This document shows positions 1 to 8,879 of a stretch of DNA of 64,000 nucleotides, piece by piece. Numbering within the stretch: the stretch's first letter is position 1; each line of letters opens with the position of its first letter. Position numbers and translations under genes: made by a program. Origin of the DNA: PoT sp049331405 (lineage in GTDB: Bacteria; Planctomycetota; Planctomycetia; Isosphaerales; Isosphaeraceae); the NCBI RefSeq assembly GCF_049331405.1, contig NZ_CP186274.1, positions 5,642,001 to 5,706,000 of the forward strand, in the 5' to 3' direction. The notes under the pieces are model-generated. The model had not been told where the DNA came from. It was given only the letters and a program-made list of their open reading frames with translations, and made no database searches.

Positions 1-687
1 TCGCTGACCGGGGGCGGGGACGCCTACAACGGCACGGCGATCCTCTTCAGCCCCCTCAGCCGAAGGCTCGAACTCGGCTGGTTCGTGCCCTTCGTCGCCT
101 CCGCGCCCGACGCCTCGCGGCCGTCCGGGGCGGGCAACTTGACGAATTTCGGCGACCTCACGATCGCGCCTCGGGTCCTCCTGGCGGAAGACCGCCGCTA
201 CAGCCTGACCAGCAACCTCTTCGTCCGCCTGCCGACCGGCGACGCTCGCAACGGCAACGGCGCGGCCAGCCTGTCTCCCGACGTGGAATTCTGGGCGAAT
301 CCGTTCGACCGCTGGGTCATCCGCGGCGGGCTGGGGGTGACGATCCCGACAAACGATTCACCCGCGTCATCGGCCTTGCAGCGGGTCAATCCATGGACGG
401 GATTCAACGCAACGCCCAGCAATTTCACATCCTTCGACGCTCGGCTGGCGGTTGGCCAGTACCTGACCTCGGCCGAGGCCCACATCTTCAAAAGCTTCGT
501 CTATTATGCCGCGGCGAATCTGCACACCGAGTTGAGCGGAGGGAACGCCACCTACCTCAGCATCACGCCCGGATTCCGCTTCGGCATCGGCGGAGACTGG
601 TATGTGCTCGGTGGCCTGGAAGTGCCATTGGTCGGGGCCATGCCGTTCGAAACGCAGACAACGTTTCAATTCATTAGAAATTTCTAA
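1..687 (+). CDS. Outer-membrane beta-barrel protein, 3' end only
   Basis: The frame is open from the first base, so the start lies outside the window; 228 residues are visible. The visible part alternates short hydrophobic and polar stretches (LTSNLFVRLPTG, YLSITPGFRFGIGG) as in amphipathic beta strands. It ends in a phenylalanine (FQFIRNF), the usual terminal signature of Gram-negative outer-membrane barrels. The pattern resembles the 'transporter'/MetA-like barrel proteins (PF13557-type) common in planctomycetes, but I cannot fix the family. It converges on the minus-strand locus ending at 859, with a hairpin at 791-819 between them. Function unknown. Confidence 0.6.
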   Translation, partial: SLTGGGDAYNGTAILFSPLSRRLELGWFVPFVASAPDASRPSGAGNLTNFGDLTIAPRVLLAEDRRYSLTSNLFVRLPTGDARNGNGAASLSPDVEFWANPFDRWVIRGGLGVTIPTNDSPASSALQRVNPWTGFNATPSNFTSFDARLAVGQYLTSAEAHIFKSFVYYAAANLHTELSGGNATYLSITPGFRFGIGGDWYVLGGLEVPLVGAMPFETQTTFQFIRNF

Positions 688-790
688 ATTCAACACTTGA
701 CTTGATAACAAAATCGATCATACCATTTCCCTGCAATACTACTCAAATCATCATGAGCAGGACGATCCCGAATCGCGAGCCGACATGCGA

Positions 791-819
791 AAGGGCGAGG
801 GGACCAGTCCCTCGCCCTT
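791..819. terminator. Hairpin between convergent genes
   Basis: A perfect 11-bp stem (AAGGGCGAGGG with CCCTCGCCCTT) encloses a 7-nt loop. It sits between the barrel gene ending at 687 and the minus-strand locus ending at 859, so it could serve both. Neither side has a U-tract. Confidence 0.55.
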
Positions 820-858
820 GCTCTGCATTGCATTCATGAATTGCCGACGCCGATCGCC

Positions 859-2285
859 CTATTTCGTCCTCAGGGCTTCGGCGATCGCCGAACGGATATT
901 GGCCCCTCGCAGGTCCTTGCCCAGGACGGATCCATCGGGGCCGATGAGGATCGCTTGCGGGATGCTGGAGGCGCCGAATTTCGCGGCCACGCCGGCCCCG
1001 GATTTGCCGAGGAAGCCCTGCACCCAATCGAGGCCACGGGCCTTCACGTGCTGCTCTGGGGCCTCGACGTCCTCGTCCAGGCTCAGGCTGATCATCGCCA
1101 GGCGATCGTCACCCTTGAAGGCCTCGTGGGCCGCCTTCAGGTGCGGTTCCTCCTTGAGGCAAGGGCCGCACCAGGTGGCCCAGAAATCCAGCAGGACATA
1201 TTTGCCTCGGTAGTCGGACAGCCCGAGCGGCTTGCCGTCGAGCGTCGTCGCGCCGTCGAGTTCCGGGGCCTTCGAGCCGATGGCCAGCGCGTCGAACTGC
1301 TGCATCTTGACATCCAGTTCCAGGGTGCCGAGGTCGATCGGCTCGCCGAGGCCGCCAGCGCCGCATCATCGCAGGCATATTCGCGCTGGACGTCGATCAT
1401 CCGATTCGCCAGCCAGACCGCGGGGTGGAAGAAGTAGGCGATCTGCACCAGCCGCTGGAACAAAGCGATCCAACCGTCGCGGCGCCGGATGTGAGCCCGT
1501 TCGTGCAGCAAGACCCAGCGCAACGCGTCCGGCCCGAGGTCCTCCACGAGGCCAGGGGGTACGAGCAAGCAAGGGCGGAAAAGCCCCAGACGGCCGGCGA
1601 GGCCGCCCAGGGAGCAGAGATCAATGTCATGGGACGTCTCAGGCCCGAGAGTTGTTGCAGGCCGGCGAGATCGACCGGCAGCGACTCGGGCCCGAGCGCC
1701 TCCGAGCGCCGCACGCGACGCTCCATACTCGGGTGGCGTAAGAAGAGCGCCGACAGCAAGGCGCCCACGATGGCGAGCCAACCGAGCATCAGGCAGGCGG
1801 CTCGAGTTAATGGAGTTTGATGGGACTCAACCCGCGATCTGGGCCTGATGTTCCCGATCGGCAAGGGCCTCGAACCGGCCGGAGGGACGTCGACCGGCCC
1901 CATGATCGGCGAGGCTGCTCGACTCACCTCGAGGTTCGGCAGGACAGGCTCCGCCGCAACCCGGTGATCGAACCGGTCGTCAACCCGATGGGCAGTGAGC
2001 AGCGCACTCAAGGCAGCGGGCTCCATCCCCAATGCGATCCAGGCGCCGGCATCCGGCCAGGATCGGGCCACGGCCCCCCCAGGGGATCGTGACCGGGATG
2101 GGCAAGGCCAGCTTCAGGGGGACCAGAAGGAACAGTCCGCAGGCGAGGTGCGACGACATCCGCCGACGGAACACCAGCCAGGCCAGGGCCACCAGCAGCA
2201 AGAGGATCGAGGCGTCGATCAGGCCCCGATTCATGATGACCGCCCACGATCCCGCCCAGGCGTTGATTGTCGCGGTCGTCATCAT
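859..2285 (-). pseudogene. Decayed M56 (BlaR1-like) peptidase-thioredoxin fusion
   Basis: Read on the minus strand, the locus starts at an ATG at 2285, three bases after the blaI stop. Recognisable M56 sequence runs through three frames: membrane-segment residues (2285 to about 2080), then a second frame (about 2075 to 1630), then a third holding the zinc motif HERAH and a downstream ACDD (about 1630 to 1350). The first shift falls at a run of seven C on the plus strand near 2073-2079. Near 1350 the M56 sequence passes directly into a fourth segment, EPIDLGTL followed by a TlpA-like thioredoxin domain with WCGPC. The intact paralogue (2998-7065) has about 900 residues of carboxypeptidase-regulatory-like repeats between these two parts, so they appear to have been deleted here. 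The thioredoxin part alone (859-1305, 148 residues from an internal ATG) remains open and might still be made. Sequencing error cannot explain the deletion. Confidence 0.75.
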
Positions 2286-2288
2286 GGC

Positions 2289-2693
2289 TCAATCCTCCTC
2301 CTTTTCTTCGCCCGTCTGACATCGATCGAGGATGTCGCGCAACTCCGTCAGCTCCTTGGCGGAGAGCCGACTCTTTCGCACGAGGTGCGAGAGTACCTGG
2401 CCGGTGGTCCCCTCCAGGAGGTTGTCCAGCAAGGCATCGGCGGCCCGCAGCAACGAAGAGCGGACGACCGCCGGCGCCGGGCGATAGAGGAAGCTATTGC
2501 CGATCTGTTCGGCCGTCAGGTGCCCCTTCTCGACCAGTCGTCGCAGGACGGACTTCGCCGTCGTCGGGGCCCAGCCGAACAGCCGGCCGGCCTCCTTGTA
2601 GACGTCCCGGGCGGCGCACTGCTTATGGCGCCAGACGATCTTCATCACCTTCCACTCGGCCGGGGTCAGCGGCTCGGGCATCTCTTCCGCCAC
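2289..2693 (-). CDS. BlaI/MecI/CopY-family transcriptional repressor
   Basis: A 134-residue winged-helix repressor of normal BlaI length. The N-terminal half carries the family signature (LTPAEWKVMKIVW, then TAKSVLRRLVEKGHL); the C-terminal half is the helical dimerisation and cleavage region. The start is a GTG with an in-frame ATG four codons later. BlaI proteins hold off their own operon until the partner M56 membrane peptidase is activated by an outside signal. Here the partner, 3 nt downstream, is broken, so this repressor may be orphaned or may answer to the intact M56 protein from the next operon. A 16-bp palindrome lies 42 nt upstream. Confidence 0.9.
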   Translation of the reverse strand: MAEEMPEPLTPAEWKVMKIVWRHKQCAARDVYKEAGRLFGWAPTTAKSVLRRLVEKGHLTAEQIGNSFLYRPAPAVVRSSLLRAADALLDNLLEGTTGQVLSHLVRKSRLSAKELTELRDILDRCQTGEEKEED

Positions 2694-2734
2694 GATCGAC
2701 CTCCGCGAGCTTTCGACTTGGCGATCAGACGATT

Positions 2735-2750
2735 GACTAGAAATCTAGTC
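2735..2750 (-). promoter_or_regulatory. Candidate BlaI operator (palindrome)
   Basis: Perfect palindrome GACTAGA-AA-TCTAGTC, 42 nt upstream of the blaI start at 2693. Short inverted repeats at this position are typical operators of BlaI/MecI/CopY repressors, which usually autoregulate. The motif does not recur upstream of the second blaI in this exact form. Confidence 0.55.
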
Positions 2751-2900
2751 GATTTAATCGAGCCGGTCAACGAAAATCGAATCCGTTCGAAATCGATTTT
2801 CCGAGACGCATATCGACCCGTGCTATCTGGGAAGACATGCCCCAGGAACCGAGGCGACCCCCGGCGCGACTTCGAGGCTTCGCCGGCATTCACGACCGGC

Positions 2901-2941
2901 AAAAGGACGAGGCCGCCGGCCATCCTGGATGGTCGGCGGCC
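2901..2941 (-). terminator. Rho-independent terminator of the M56-thioredoxin operon
   Basis: On the minus strand GGCCGCCG pairs with CGGCGGCC, with further pairing (CCATCC/GGATGG) inside. CGTCCTTTT follows. It lies about 55 nt beyond the stop codon at 2998. Confidence 0.7.
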
Positions 2942-2997
2942 TTGTCGAAACGTTCGTAACCGCGATGACACGGATCAGGCCGCAGAGACGCGGTGGC

Positions 2998-5900
2998 TCA
3001 TCTGCGCGACTTGAGGGCCTCCGAGACGGCGGCGGCGATCGAGTCTCCGCTCGGGTCGATGGCCTTGACCGTGCCGTCGGGGGCGATCAGGAACATCGAG
3101 GGGATCGCGGTGACGTGATAGGTGGAGGCAGGGCCGTTGTCGGTTCCTTCGCCGAGGAAGCCTTGCTTCCAGCTGAGTCCCTTGTCGGCGACGAACTGGC
3201 GAGGGGCTTCTTTCTCGACGTCCAGGCTCAGGCTGAGCATCGCGAACCGCTCGTCCTTCCCGAATCGTTCGTGGAGGGATTTCAGGTCCGGAACCTGGGC
3301 CACGCAAGGGCCGCACCAGGTCGCCCAGAAATCCAGCAGGAGGTACTTGCCCCGGAAGTCCTCGAGCTTCACCCGGCCTCCGTCGAGTGTCTCGACGTCG
3401 AAGGAGGGGGCGGGCTGGCCGACCTTGAGCGTCTGCCTCGGCTTCGGATGCAGCGTACCCAGGTCGTACGGCTCGTCGCTGCGGCCGCCGGTGATCGGCG
3501 GGATCGTGAATTGCTTCGTGGCATGGGCGATTCTCTCCGGGGTGGAGAAGATGCCCCTCATCGCCTCGCCGCAGTAGGACAGGTTCAGGCGATATTCTCC
3601 GGCCGGCACGTCCTCGACTCGGATTGAGCCGTCAGGCTGGAGCTTCGCCTGGCTGAATCGGAAGAAGTTGCTCCGATACTCATGGCCCTCGGCCGACACC
3701 CACCAATTCTTGATCCAATCGCGACTCGCCCCATCTCTGCTCGCCAATGTTTGCCTTGGGTACGGGATGGTAGGACGGTCGCTCTCGATCGAGAATTGCG
3801 AATGGGAGACATAATCCGCTTTCGGGTCGAAGCCGGGCGGCGGGGCAATCCTGGCGATCACCGGACGTCCCTTGCCCCCCAACTCGGCGCGGGCGGTTTC
3901 GCCCGGGCTTACCTCCACGAGCATGCCGTAGGAGAAACTGCGATAGTCGTCACCGTCGCCGGATGCAATCGAGACGCGTACATCCCCGGTGATAGCTCGC
4001 TCGATGACGAATATCCCTCGGGCGTCGGCCTTCTGTTCCGAGGCGCTGGAGATGGAAGGCGTGTCCGGGTTTCCAAGCCGATCGGCGAATGACCTGATGG
4101 TCGCCCCGCTCGCCGGTTTGCTGCCGATCCTCGCCACTCCCTCGATGCGGCCCCAGGGTTTCGCCACGATCGTCGCGTTGGCCTCGAATGCGGCCCGATC
4201 CACCTCCGCAAAGAACCGCGGATGGACGACCACCACGGCGAAGTAGCGACCGGCAGGGTCGGGTTCTCGGATCAGGTGGAATCGCCCCGCGGCGTCCGTC
4301 TTCACGATGGCGAGGTCGCCTTGCGTCTGGAGCTTCCCATCCTGGATGTGGACAGTGGGGAGCCGGTCGCGTCGGGACGTCATGGGGTAAGTGATCGCGA
4401 CCTCCGCCCCGGCGAGCGACGAGCCGTCGGGCGCCTGGACGACGCCCGAGAGCACGACCCCGTCGGGCTTATCGGTCGGGTTCAACCTGACGTTCAGTTC
4501 GCTCTCGGGGTCGCCCGCGTGGAACGTGCTCGACTCGAATGGCTCATATCCCTTGGCCCTGATCCGGAGCCGGAATTCGGGCGAGCGTTCGACGTCCACC
4601 TGCCCCTGCAACGTCCCCTGGTGCGCGAAGACACCGTTGTCGTCTCGCCAGGTGAAACCACGCGACTTCGAGTCGGGGATGCCTAGCTCGACGATCGGAG
4701 ACTCGATCAACTTGTTGGTCTTCGCGTCACGCACCCAGCCTGAAATGGTCAGCGATCGCTTCAGCGTCAGCAGGGCCTTCTCATCGGGCGACGCCTTCTT
4801 GAATGAGACGCTCTCGAACCCGGCATGGGCGGCATTGACGAGCACCGTTTCCGGCGGGGCATCCTCCCAGCGGAAGACGCCGTCCGCCCCCGACTTGAGG
4901 TAGACGCCGAGCGATCGATAGGAACGCCAACTGTCGATCACGACCAGGGCATCAGGGATCGGTTGCCCCTTGGAATCGACGACTCGACCTTCGAGCGTGC
5001 GAGGCTTCCCCAGCTTGATGGCGACACCTTCGGCGCCGGCCTTCGCATCAATGGTCCGCAACTCCGGGGCGTGCCCCTGCGCCTTGACCTGGAGGACCAG
5101 CCGGCCCGGCCTGGCGTGAGGAAAGCGGAAGCGTCCCGCCTCGTCGGTCGCGGCTTTGGGCAAGTCTTGATAAGAGGAATCGAACTGGTCCCCATCGAGC
5201 CAGGCGACCTCGGCGCCCGCAATTGGCTTGCCGTCGTCGCCGCGCACCTCGCCCGAGACGCTGACACCCCGCGTCATCACCTGGACGTCGGAGAAGTCGC
5301 GGAGCGCGGCCAAAGGCATATCATCGGGCAAGGGCGGGTCGGAAGGCGTGGGTCGCCCGTGGCGTCGGGCGTGCATCGGATCGTCCGAGAGGTAATCCGG
5401 ATGCTTCAGATAGAGATAGGCGAATTGCATTGAGCGAAAGCTACGGCAGCGCCACTGGCCCTGGTCGTCAGTCGTCGCATCGACCATGGAGGCCAGTTCC
5501 TCCTTCTGCTTCTTCTCGCCGAGGTAACCCCAGATATCGACGACGACCCCGGCAATCGGCTTTCCTTGCTCGTCCACCACCTTGCCGCCGAGCGTCTGTT
5601 CTCCGGGCAACAGGTCGATGACGACCTGCGTGGGGAACTTCTTGTAACGGGCGTCATTCTGGGCGAAGCGGTATCGCTGCTGGACATACCCCTCGGCCCA
5701 GACATCGATGCTCAAGATGTCCTGGAAACTTTGATGAGAGAGGTCGATCCGGACGCGACCCTCGCGATCGGACTTGAGGAGGATGTGTTGCAGGTCGACA
5801 TAAACCTTGAGCCTCGCCCCCTCCAGCGGCTTCCCGGTATCCTTGGCGCGGATCGTGACCTCGACCGCAGCCGGCTGATCCGGCACCGCCTCGGCCTTCT

Positions 5901-7065
5901 GCTCCTCCGAGGCCGCCTTCGCCGCCGCGCGGGCGAACTCGATCGAGCCGAGGAACCCGGCCGCGATCGTCACCGCGAGGGCGACCGAGATCCGACCCGG
6001 CCAGCGGAGCAAGCAGCGCGAGGCCCCTCGCGTCCGGTCGATCCACGCGAGTCGCTGGACGAGCGTCGCGGGACGGGCCATCGCCAGCCCGAGGGCAGAG
6101 TCGGGGCGGCGGACCAGGTTGGACGCGACCTCGATCAGCGAATCCCGATAGGCGGCCGAGCCCCCGAGGCCGTGAACGCAGAGGTCGTCGCAGGCCTGCT
6201 CCCGGACCCGCTCGATGATCCGGCCGAGCGGCCAGACCAGCGGATGAGGCCAGTAGACGAGTTGGGCGATCTTCCGCACGAGGTTCCAGCCGAAATCCCC
6301 GCGTCGAACATGGCCAAGCTCGTGGAGCAGCACCGCGTCGATGAGCGTGGGGCTCGCCTGCTCGGCCAGCCTCGCTGGGATGATGACCGCGGGGCGCAGC
6401 CAGCCGACGACGACGGGGACGGAAAGTCGGCTCGACGCCAGCACCGCCACATGTCGCCCGATCCCCAGGTCGACTCGCAGACGTCCCAGCGGCCCCGACC
6501 ATCTCGCGTCGTCGATGGGCGAGCCCTCGCGTCTCAAGCGGGCGACGGCCAGGCACGAGACCATCAGGCGGATCGCCAGGAGCGAGGCCCCGGCCAGGTA
6601 GGCGGCCAAGGCGATATCGATCCCGCCAGGCCTGGGGATACGCCTCGGGGTCGGAACCCGAACCGGAACCGGAACCTGCACGGATGGCGACCCCGTGCGC
6701 AGCGGCAATGGCTCGAGCGCCTCGGGCGCAAACAACGCGGGCGTCGGAGACGGCCCCTCTTCGGAGAGTGGGACGGCGGGAGACGGGACTCGGCGGATCG
6801 TTTCCACCTCGGGCGCGATGGGTCGTTCCACCGGCACCGTGATGATCAGCCTGGGGAGGGCCAGGTCAGCGGCCGGGATCAGCAGCAGGCCGATGAGGCA
6901 GGCGTTCCACAGAGCCGAGCGCACGAGAGCCCGGCTTCGACCTAACACATAATGCAAGACATAAACAATTCCTATCAATACCGCCACCTTGAGGGCGACA
7001 TCGAGCGCGATCAATCCCGCTCGCGTCCCGACATAAGTTGCACCGAAGGGCTCAATCACGGCCAT
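2998..7065 (-). CDS. M56 (BlaR1-like) metallopeptidase with carboxypeptidase-regulatory repeats and C-terminal thioredoxin domain
   Basis: A 1355-residue sensor-like fusion. Residues 1-170 hold hydrophobic membrane segments separated by a Pro-rich loop. The M56 peptidase domain has HELGH at 248-252 and the downstream glutamate in REQACDD near 289-293. A long middle part holds repeated carboxypeptidase-regulatory-like beta domains (motifs such as GKPIAGAEV, GQPIPDALV and GSSLAGAEV). The last 130 residues form a TlpA/ResA-type thioredoxin with WCGPC at 1250-1254. The frame is open upstream to 7410, but that part is antisense-like Arg/Ser-rich sequence. I chose the ATG at 7065, which overlaps the upstream blaI stop by 14 nt and gives a normal membrane start, so the two genes are probably translationally coupled. 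Expected role: signal-activated cleavage of BlaI. The thioredoxin end probably acts outside the cytoplasm, but its substrate is unknown. Confidence 0.85.
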   Translation of the reverse strand: MAVIEPFGATYVGTRAGLIALDVALKVAVLIGIVYVLHYVLGRSRALVRSALWNACLIGLLLIPAADLALPRLIITVPVERPIAPEVETIRRVPSPAVPLSEEGPSPTPALFAPEALEPLPLRTGSPSVQVPVPVRVPTPRRIPRPGGIDIALAAYLAGASLLAIRLMVSCLAVARLRREGSPIDDARWSGPLGRLRVDLGIGRHVAVLASSRLSVPVVVGWLRPAVIIPARLAEQASPTLIDAVLLHELGHVRRGDFGWNLVRKIAQLVYWPHPLVWPLGRIIERVREQACDDLCVHGLGGSAAYRDSLIEVASNLVRRPDSALGLAMARPATLVQRLAWIDRTRGASRCLLRWPGRISVALAVTIAAGFLGSIEFARAAAKAASEEQKAEAVPDQPAAVEVTIRAKDTGKPLEGARLKVYVDLQHILLKSDREGRVRIDLSHQSFQDILSIDVWAEGYVQQRYRFAQNDARYKKFPTQVVIDLLPGEQTLGGKVVDEQGKPIAGVVVDIWGYLGEKKQKEELASMVDATTDDQGQWRCRSFRSMQFAYLYLKHPDYLSDDPMHARRHGRPTPSDPPLPDDMPLAALRDFSDVQVMTRGVSVSGEVRGDDGKPIAGAEVAWLDGDQFDSSYQDLPKAATDEAGRFRFPHARPGRLVLQVKAQGHAPELRTIDAKAGAEGVAIKLGKPRTLEGRVVDSKGQPIPDALVVIDSWRSYRSLGVYLKSGADGVFRWEDAPPETVLVNAAHAGFESVSFKKASPDEKALLTLKRSLTISGWVRDAKTNKLIESPIVELGIPDSKSRGFTWRDDNGVFAHQGTLQGQVDVERSPEFRLRIRAKGYEPFESSTFHAGDPESELNVRLNPTDKPDGVVLSGVVQAPDGSSLAGAEVAITYPMTSRRDRLPTVHIQDGKLQTQGDLAIVKTDAAGRFHLIREPDPAGRYFAVVVVHPRFFAEVDRAAFEANATIVAKPWGRIEGVARIGSKPASGATIRSFADRLGNPDTPSISSASEQKADARGIFVIERAITGDVRVSIASGDGDDYRSFSYGMLVEVSPGETARAELGGKGRPVIARIAPPPGFDPKADYVSHSQFSIESDRPTIPYPRQTLASRDGASRDWIKNWWVSAEGHEYRSNFFRFSQAKLQPDGSIRVEDVPAGEYRLNLSYCGEAMRGIFSTPERIAHATKQFTIPPITGGRSDEPYDLGTLHPKPRQTLKVGQPAPSFDVETLDGGRVKLEDFRGKYLLLDFWATWCGPCVAQVPDLKSLHERFGKDERFAMLSLSLDVEKEAPRQFVADKGLSWKQGFLGEGTDNGPASTYHVTAIPSMFLIAPDGTVKAIDPSGDSIAAAVSEALKSRR

Positions 7066-7483
7066 CCTCCTTCTTCTTATTGGCCCCCGACCTCTGACGC
7101 GTCGTACCCTTCGCCTGCGGCTCGGGGGCCTTCTGGCGCAGCGCCTCGAGTTGCTCGGGGGTGATCCGCTCGTCCTCGATGAGGCGCATGACGAGGTCCT
7201 CGACCGATCCGCCGAAGAACCGCGACAGCACATTCCGCAAGACGTGGCGCTGAGCCTTCTCGCGCCCGATGGCCGCGCGATAGGCATACGCCTTGCCGCG
7301 AAGCTCGTGCTGCAGATAGCCCTTGGACTCGAGCACGCGCAGGAGCGTGCGGACGGTCGAGTCGTGCAGCGGCTCCGGCAAGGCTTCGCGGACCTGATCC
7401 GCGGTGGCATCCCCCAGCCGCCAGACGGCGTCCATGATCTGCGCCTCGCGGGCCGTCAGGGTTTCATTGACCGGCCTGACCAT
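7052..7483 (-). CDS. BlaI/MecI-family transcriptional repressor
   Basis: A 143-residue winged-helix repressor (LTAREAQIMDAVWRLGD, then STVRTLLRVLESKGYLQH) with a Lys/Arg-rich tail. ATG at 7483 follows a strong AGGAGGG ribosome site. Its 3' end overlaps the start of the M56 fusion, the usual blaI-blaR1 order. Upstream lie the palindrome GTTAATTAAC and a separate 11-bp inverted repeat, both candidate operators. It is clearly related to the repressor at 2289-2693 but divergent, consistent with an old operon duplication. Confidence 0.92.
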   Translation of the reverse strand: MVRPVNETLTAREAQIMDAVWRLGDATADQVREALPEPLHDSTVRTLLRVLESKGYLQHELRGKAYAYRAAIGREKAQRHVLRNVLSRFFGGSVEDLVMRLIEDERITPEQLEALRQKAPEPQAKGTTRQRSGANKKKEDGRD

Positions 7484-7499
7484 GTCCGTCGCCCTCCTG

Positions 7500-7509
7500 T
7501 TAATTAACT
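7500..7509 (-). promoter_or_regulatory. Palindrome directly upstream of blaI ribosome site
   Basis: GTTAATTAAC is a perfect 10-bp palindrome 17 nt upstream of the blaI ATG (7483), just before AGGAGGG. Its position would let a bound repressor block the promoter or initiation. Confidence 0.4.
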
Positions 7510-7517
7510 AACCGATT

Positions 7518-7568
7518 TCACGGAAGGGTACGCCCCCCGGAATCGACCGTCAATAGCCTTCCGTGAAC
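7518..7568. promoter_or_regulatory. 11-bp inverted repeat upstream of blaI
   Basis: TTCACGGAAGG (7518-7528) and its exact complement CCTTCCGTGAA (7558-7568) are separated by 29 nt. This could be a paired operator or a long-loop stem; centre-to-centre spacing is 40 nt, about four helical turns. Confidence 0.45.
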
Positions 7569-8879
7569 GAAATAACGGATGGCCGGGCCTTCGACTTCGA
7601 GTCGCCTTCCCGATCGATGAATCGAATCCGGCGGGCGTGTCGGAGATACGCGGCGAGGCGGGCTGGCGAATGAAACGGCTCAAGCTGCGGAGATTGGCAT
7701 CGGGCTCGACAATCATATTATATAAATAAAATTCTCTTTATTATTATTTTCAAAATAATTAACATATTTAGAGAAATCAACAAATGTATCAGGAAGATCG
7801 AGGTCTCGCGGGCGGCCAGGGTCTCCGCGAGGCCTCGATCTCCAATTCAGCTCGGGCACCCGCTTTTCCGGGACCTTCCGCTATTTCTGCCCTCGCAACT
7901 CAGGATGCGAAATTAAGGAAAGTCGGTCGGCCGGGGCTGGGGTTCGGCTACCGGCTCCGGTTGGCGGGAGGGGGCCGGGCCGACGGGCATGCATCGTCAA
8001 CTTTGAATCGAGGGGAGCCGTAAGTGGGATTTTCGTAGCAAACGGATGTTCGGCTTGATATCGAGCCGCCGATGGACTACGAGCGTGAATTCCGCGCCGA
8101 AATGTCGAAATCGGTGTTTCGATCCCTTGTCGTCGGCGCAATTCTAGAATCAGTGCGCCGCAAGTGCGGCATCGATGGAACGAACCCTGGCGCCGGACGG
8201 GGGCCTCTGGTGAGAGGCTTCTGCTCCTTTTCGATTCGACCCAGCCGCCATAGGGCTTTCCCTACCTCCCCCCGAGCTGGAGTTGCTTGAACGTGACTGG
8301 AATTCGCCCCACCCCCTGCATGCGGGTTGACCTTGCATCTCATCCAGAGAAGGTCGCATCTCAATTCCGCCACCCCGATCTGAAAACGAACGGCGGCATC
8401 GACCTCGGATCGAGACGGGCGGTAAATTCGCCCGGTCATTCGCGGCACTGACGACGACGGCCATGCCGCCCACCGCTCGAAATATTCCCTCGACCCGATC
8501 GAATGACTCGCAAATGCCGCCGAAGGCTGCCGTCCATGGCGACCGGCACGACGGCGTTCATTTCGCCATTCGTTCAAGGATCGGCTCGGAGCCCCTTGGG
8601 CCAAACAATCCCTGAAGTCCGAGATCGCAGCCAAAGGCGAAAGTCAAGAAGCGAGTCTCGCCGCTCGAATCGGAATTGAGCGACGAAGCGCGGCGAGTTG
8701 CGGTCTCTCTCGACGTTCGCATGCCAAGTGCCGGCGGCATCCGGGGTTTCGATACGGAATTACGCGGCGGATTTCTCCGGTTGGACCAGTTCCAGCCTCG
8801 GAGATCCCGCGTAGGGAATCTCCGTCCCAAGGCCTAGACCCCGCATATTCAACCAGCGCCTACTTCATAGAGAACGCAA
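7569..8879. other. Gene-poor region
   Basis: About 1.3 kb without a convincing gene; short frames here have no family signature. It holds a strongly AT-rich tract at about 7712-7785, unusual against the GC-rich surroundings, and a large hairpin at 7796-7840. The last part is presumably the promoter region of the giant gene starting at 8880. Confidence 0.5.
7796..7840. repeat. Large hairpin next to AT-rich tract
   Basis: A 16-bp stem (GATCGAGGTCTCGCGG against CCGCGAGGCCTCGATC, one G-U pair) with a 13-nt loop. No U-tract follows on either strand and no gene end is nearby, so a terminator role is not obvious. Confidence 0.5.

Noticed and set aside
5566..6945. Plus-strand open frame of 459 codons
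   Set aside because: Antisense to the M56-thioredoxin fusion, whose motifs are clear.
7066..7410. Upstream extension of the M56-thioredoxin gene
   Set aside because: The added 115 residues are Arg/Ser/Pro-rich antisense-like sequence overlapping blaI; ATG 7065 gives a normal membrane start.
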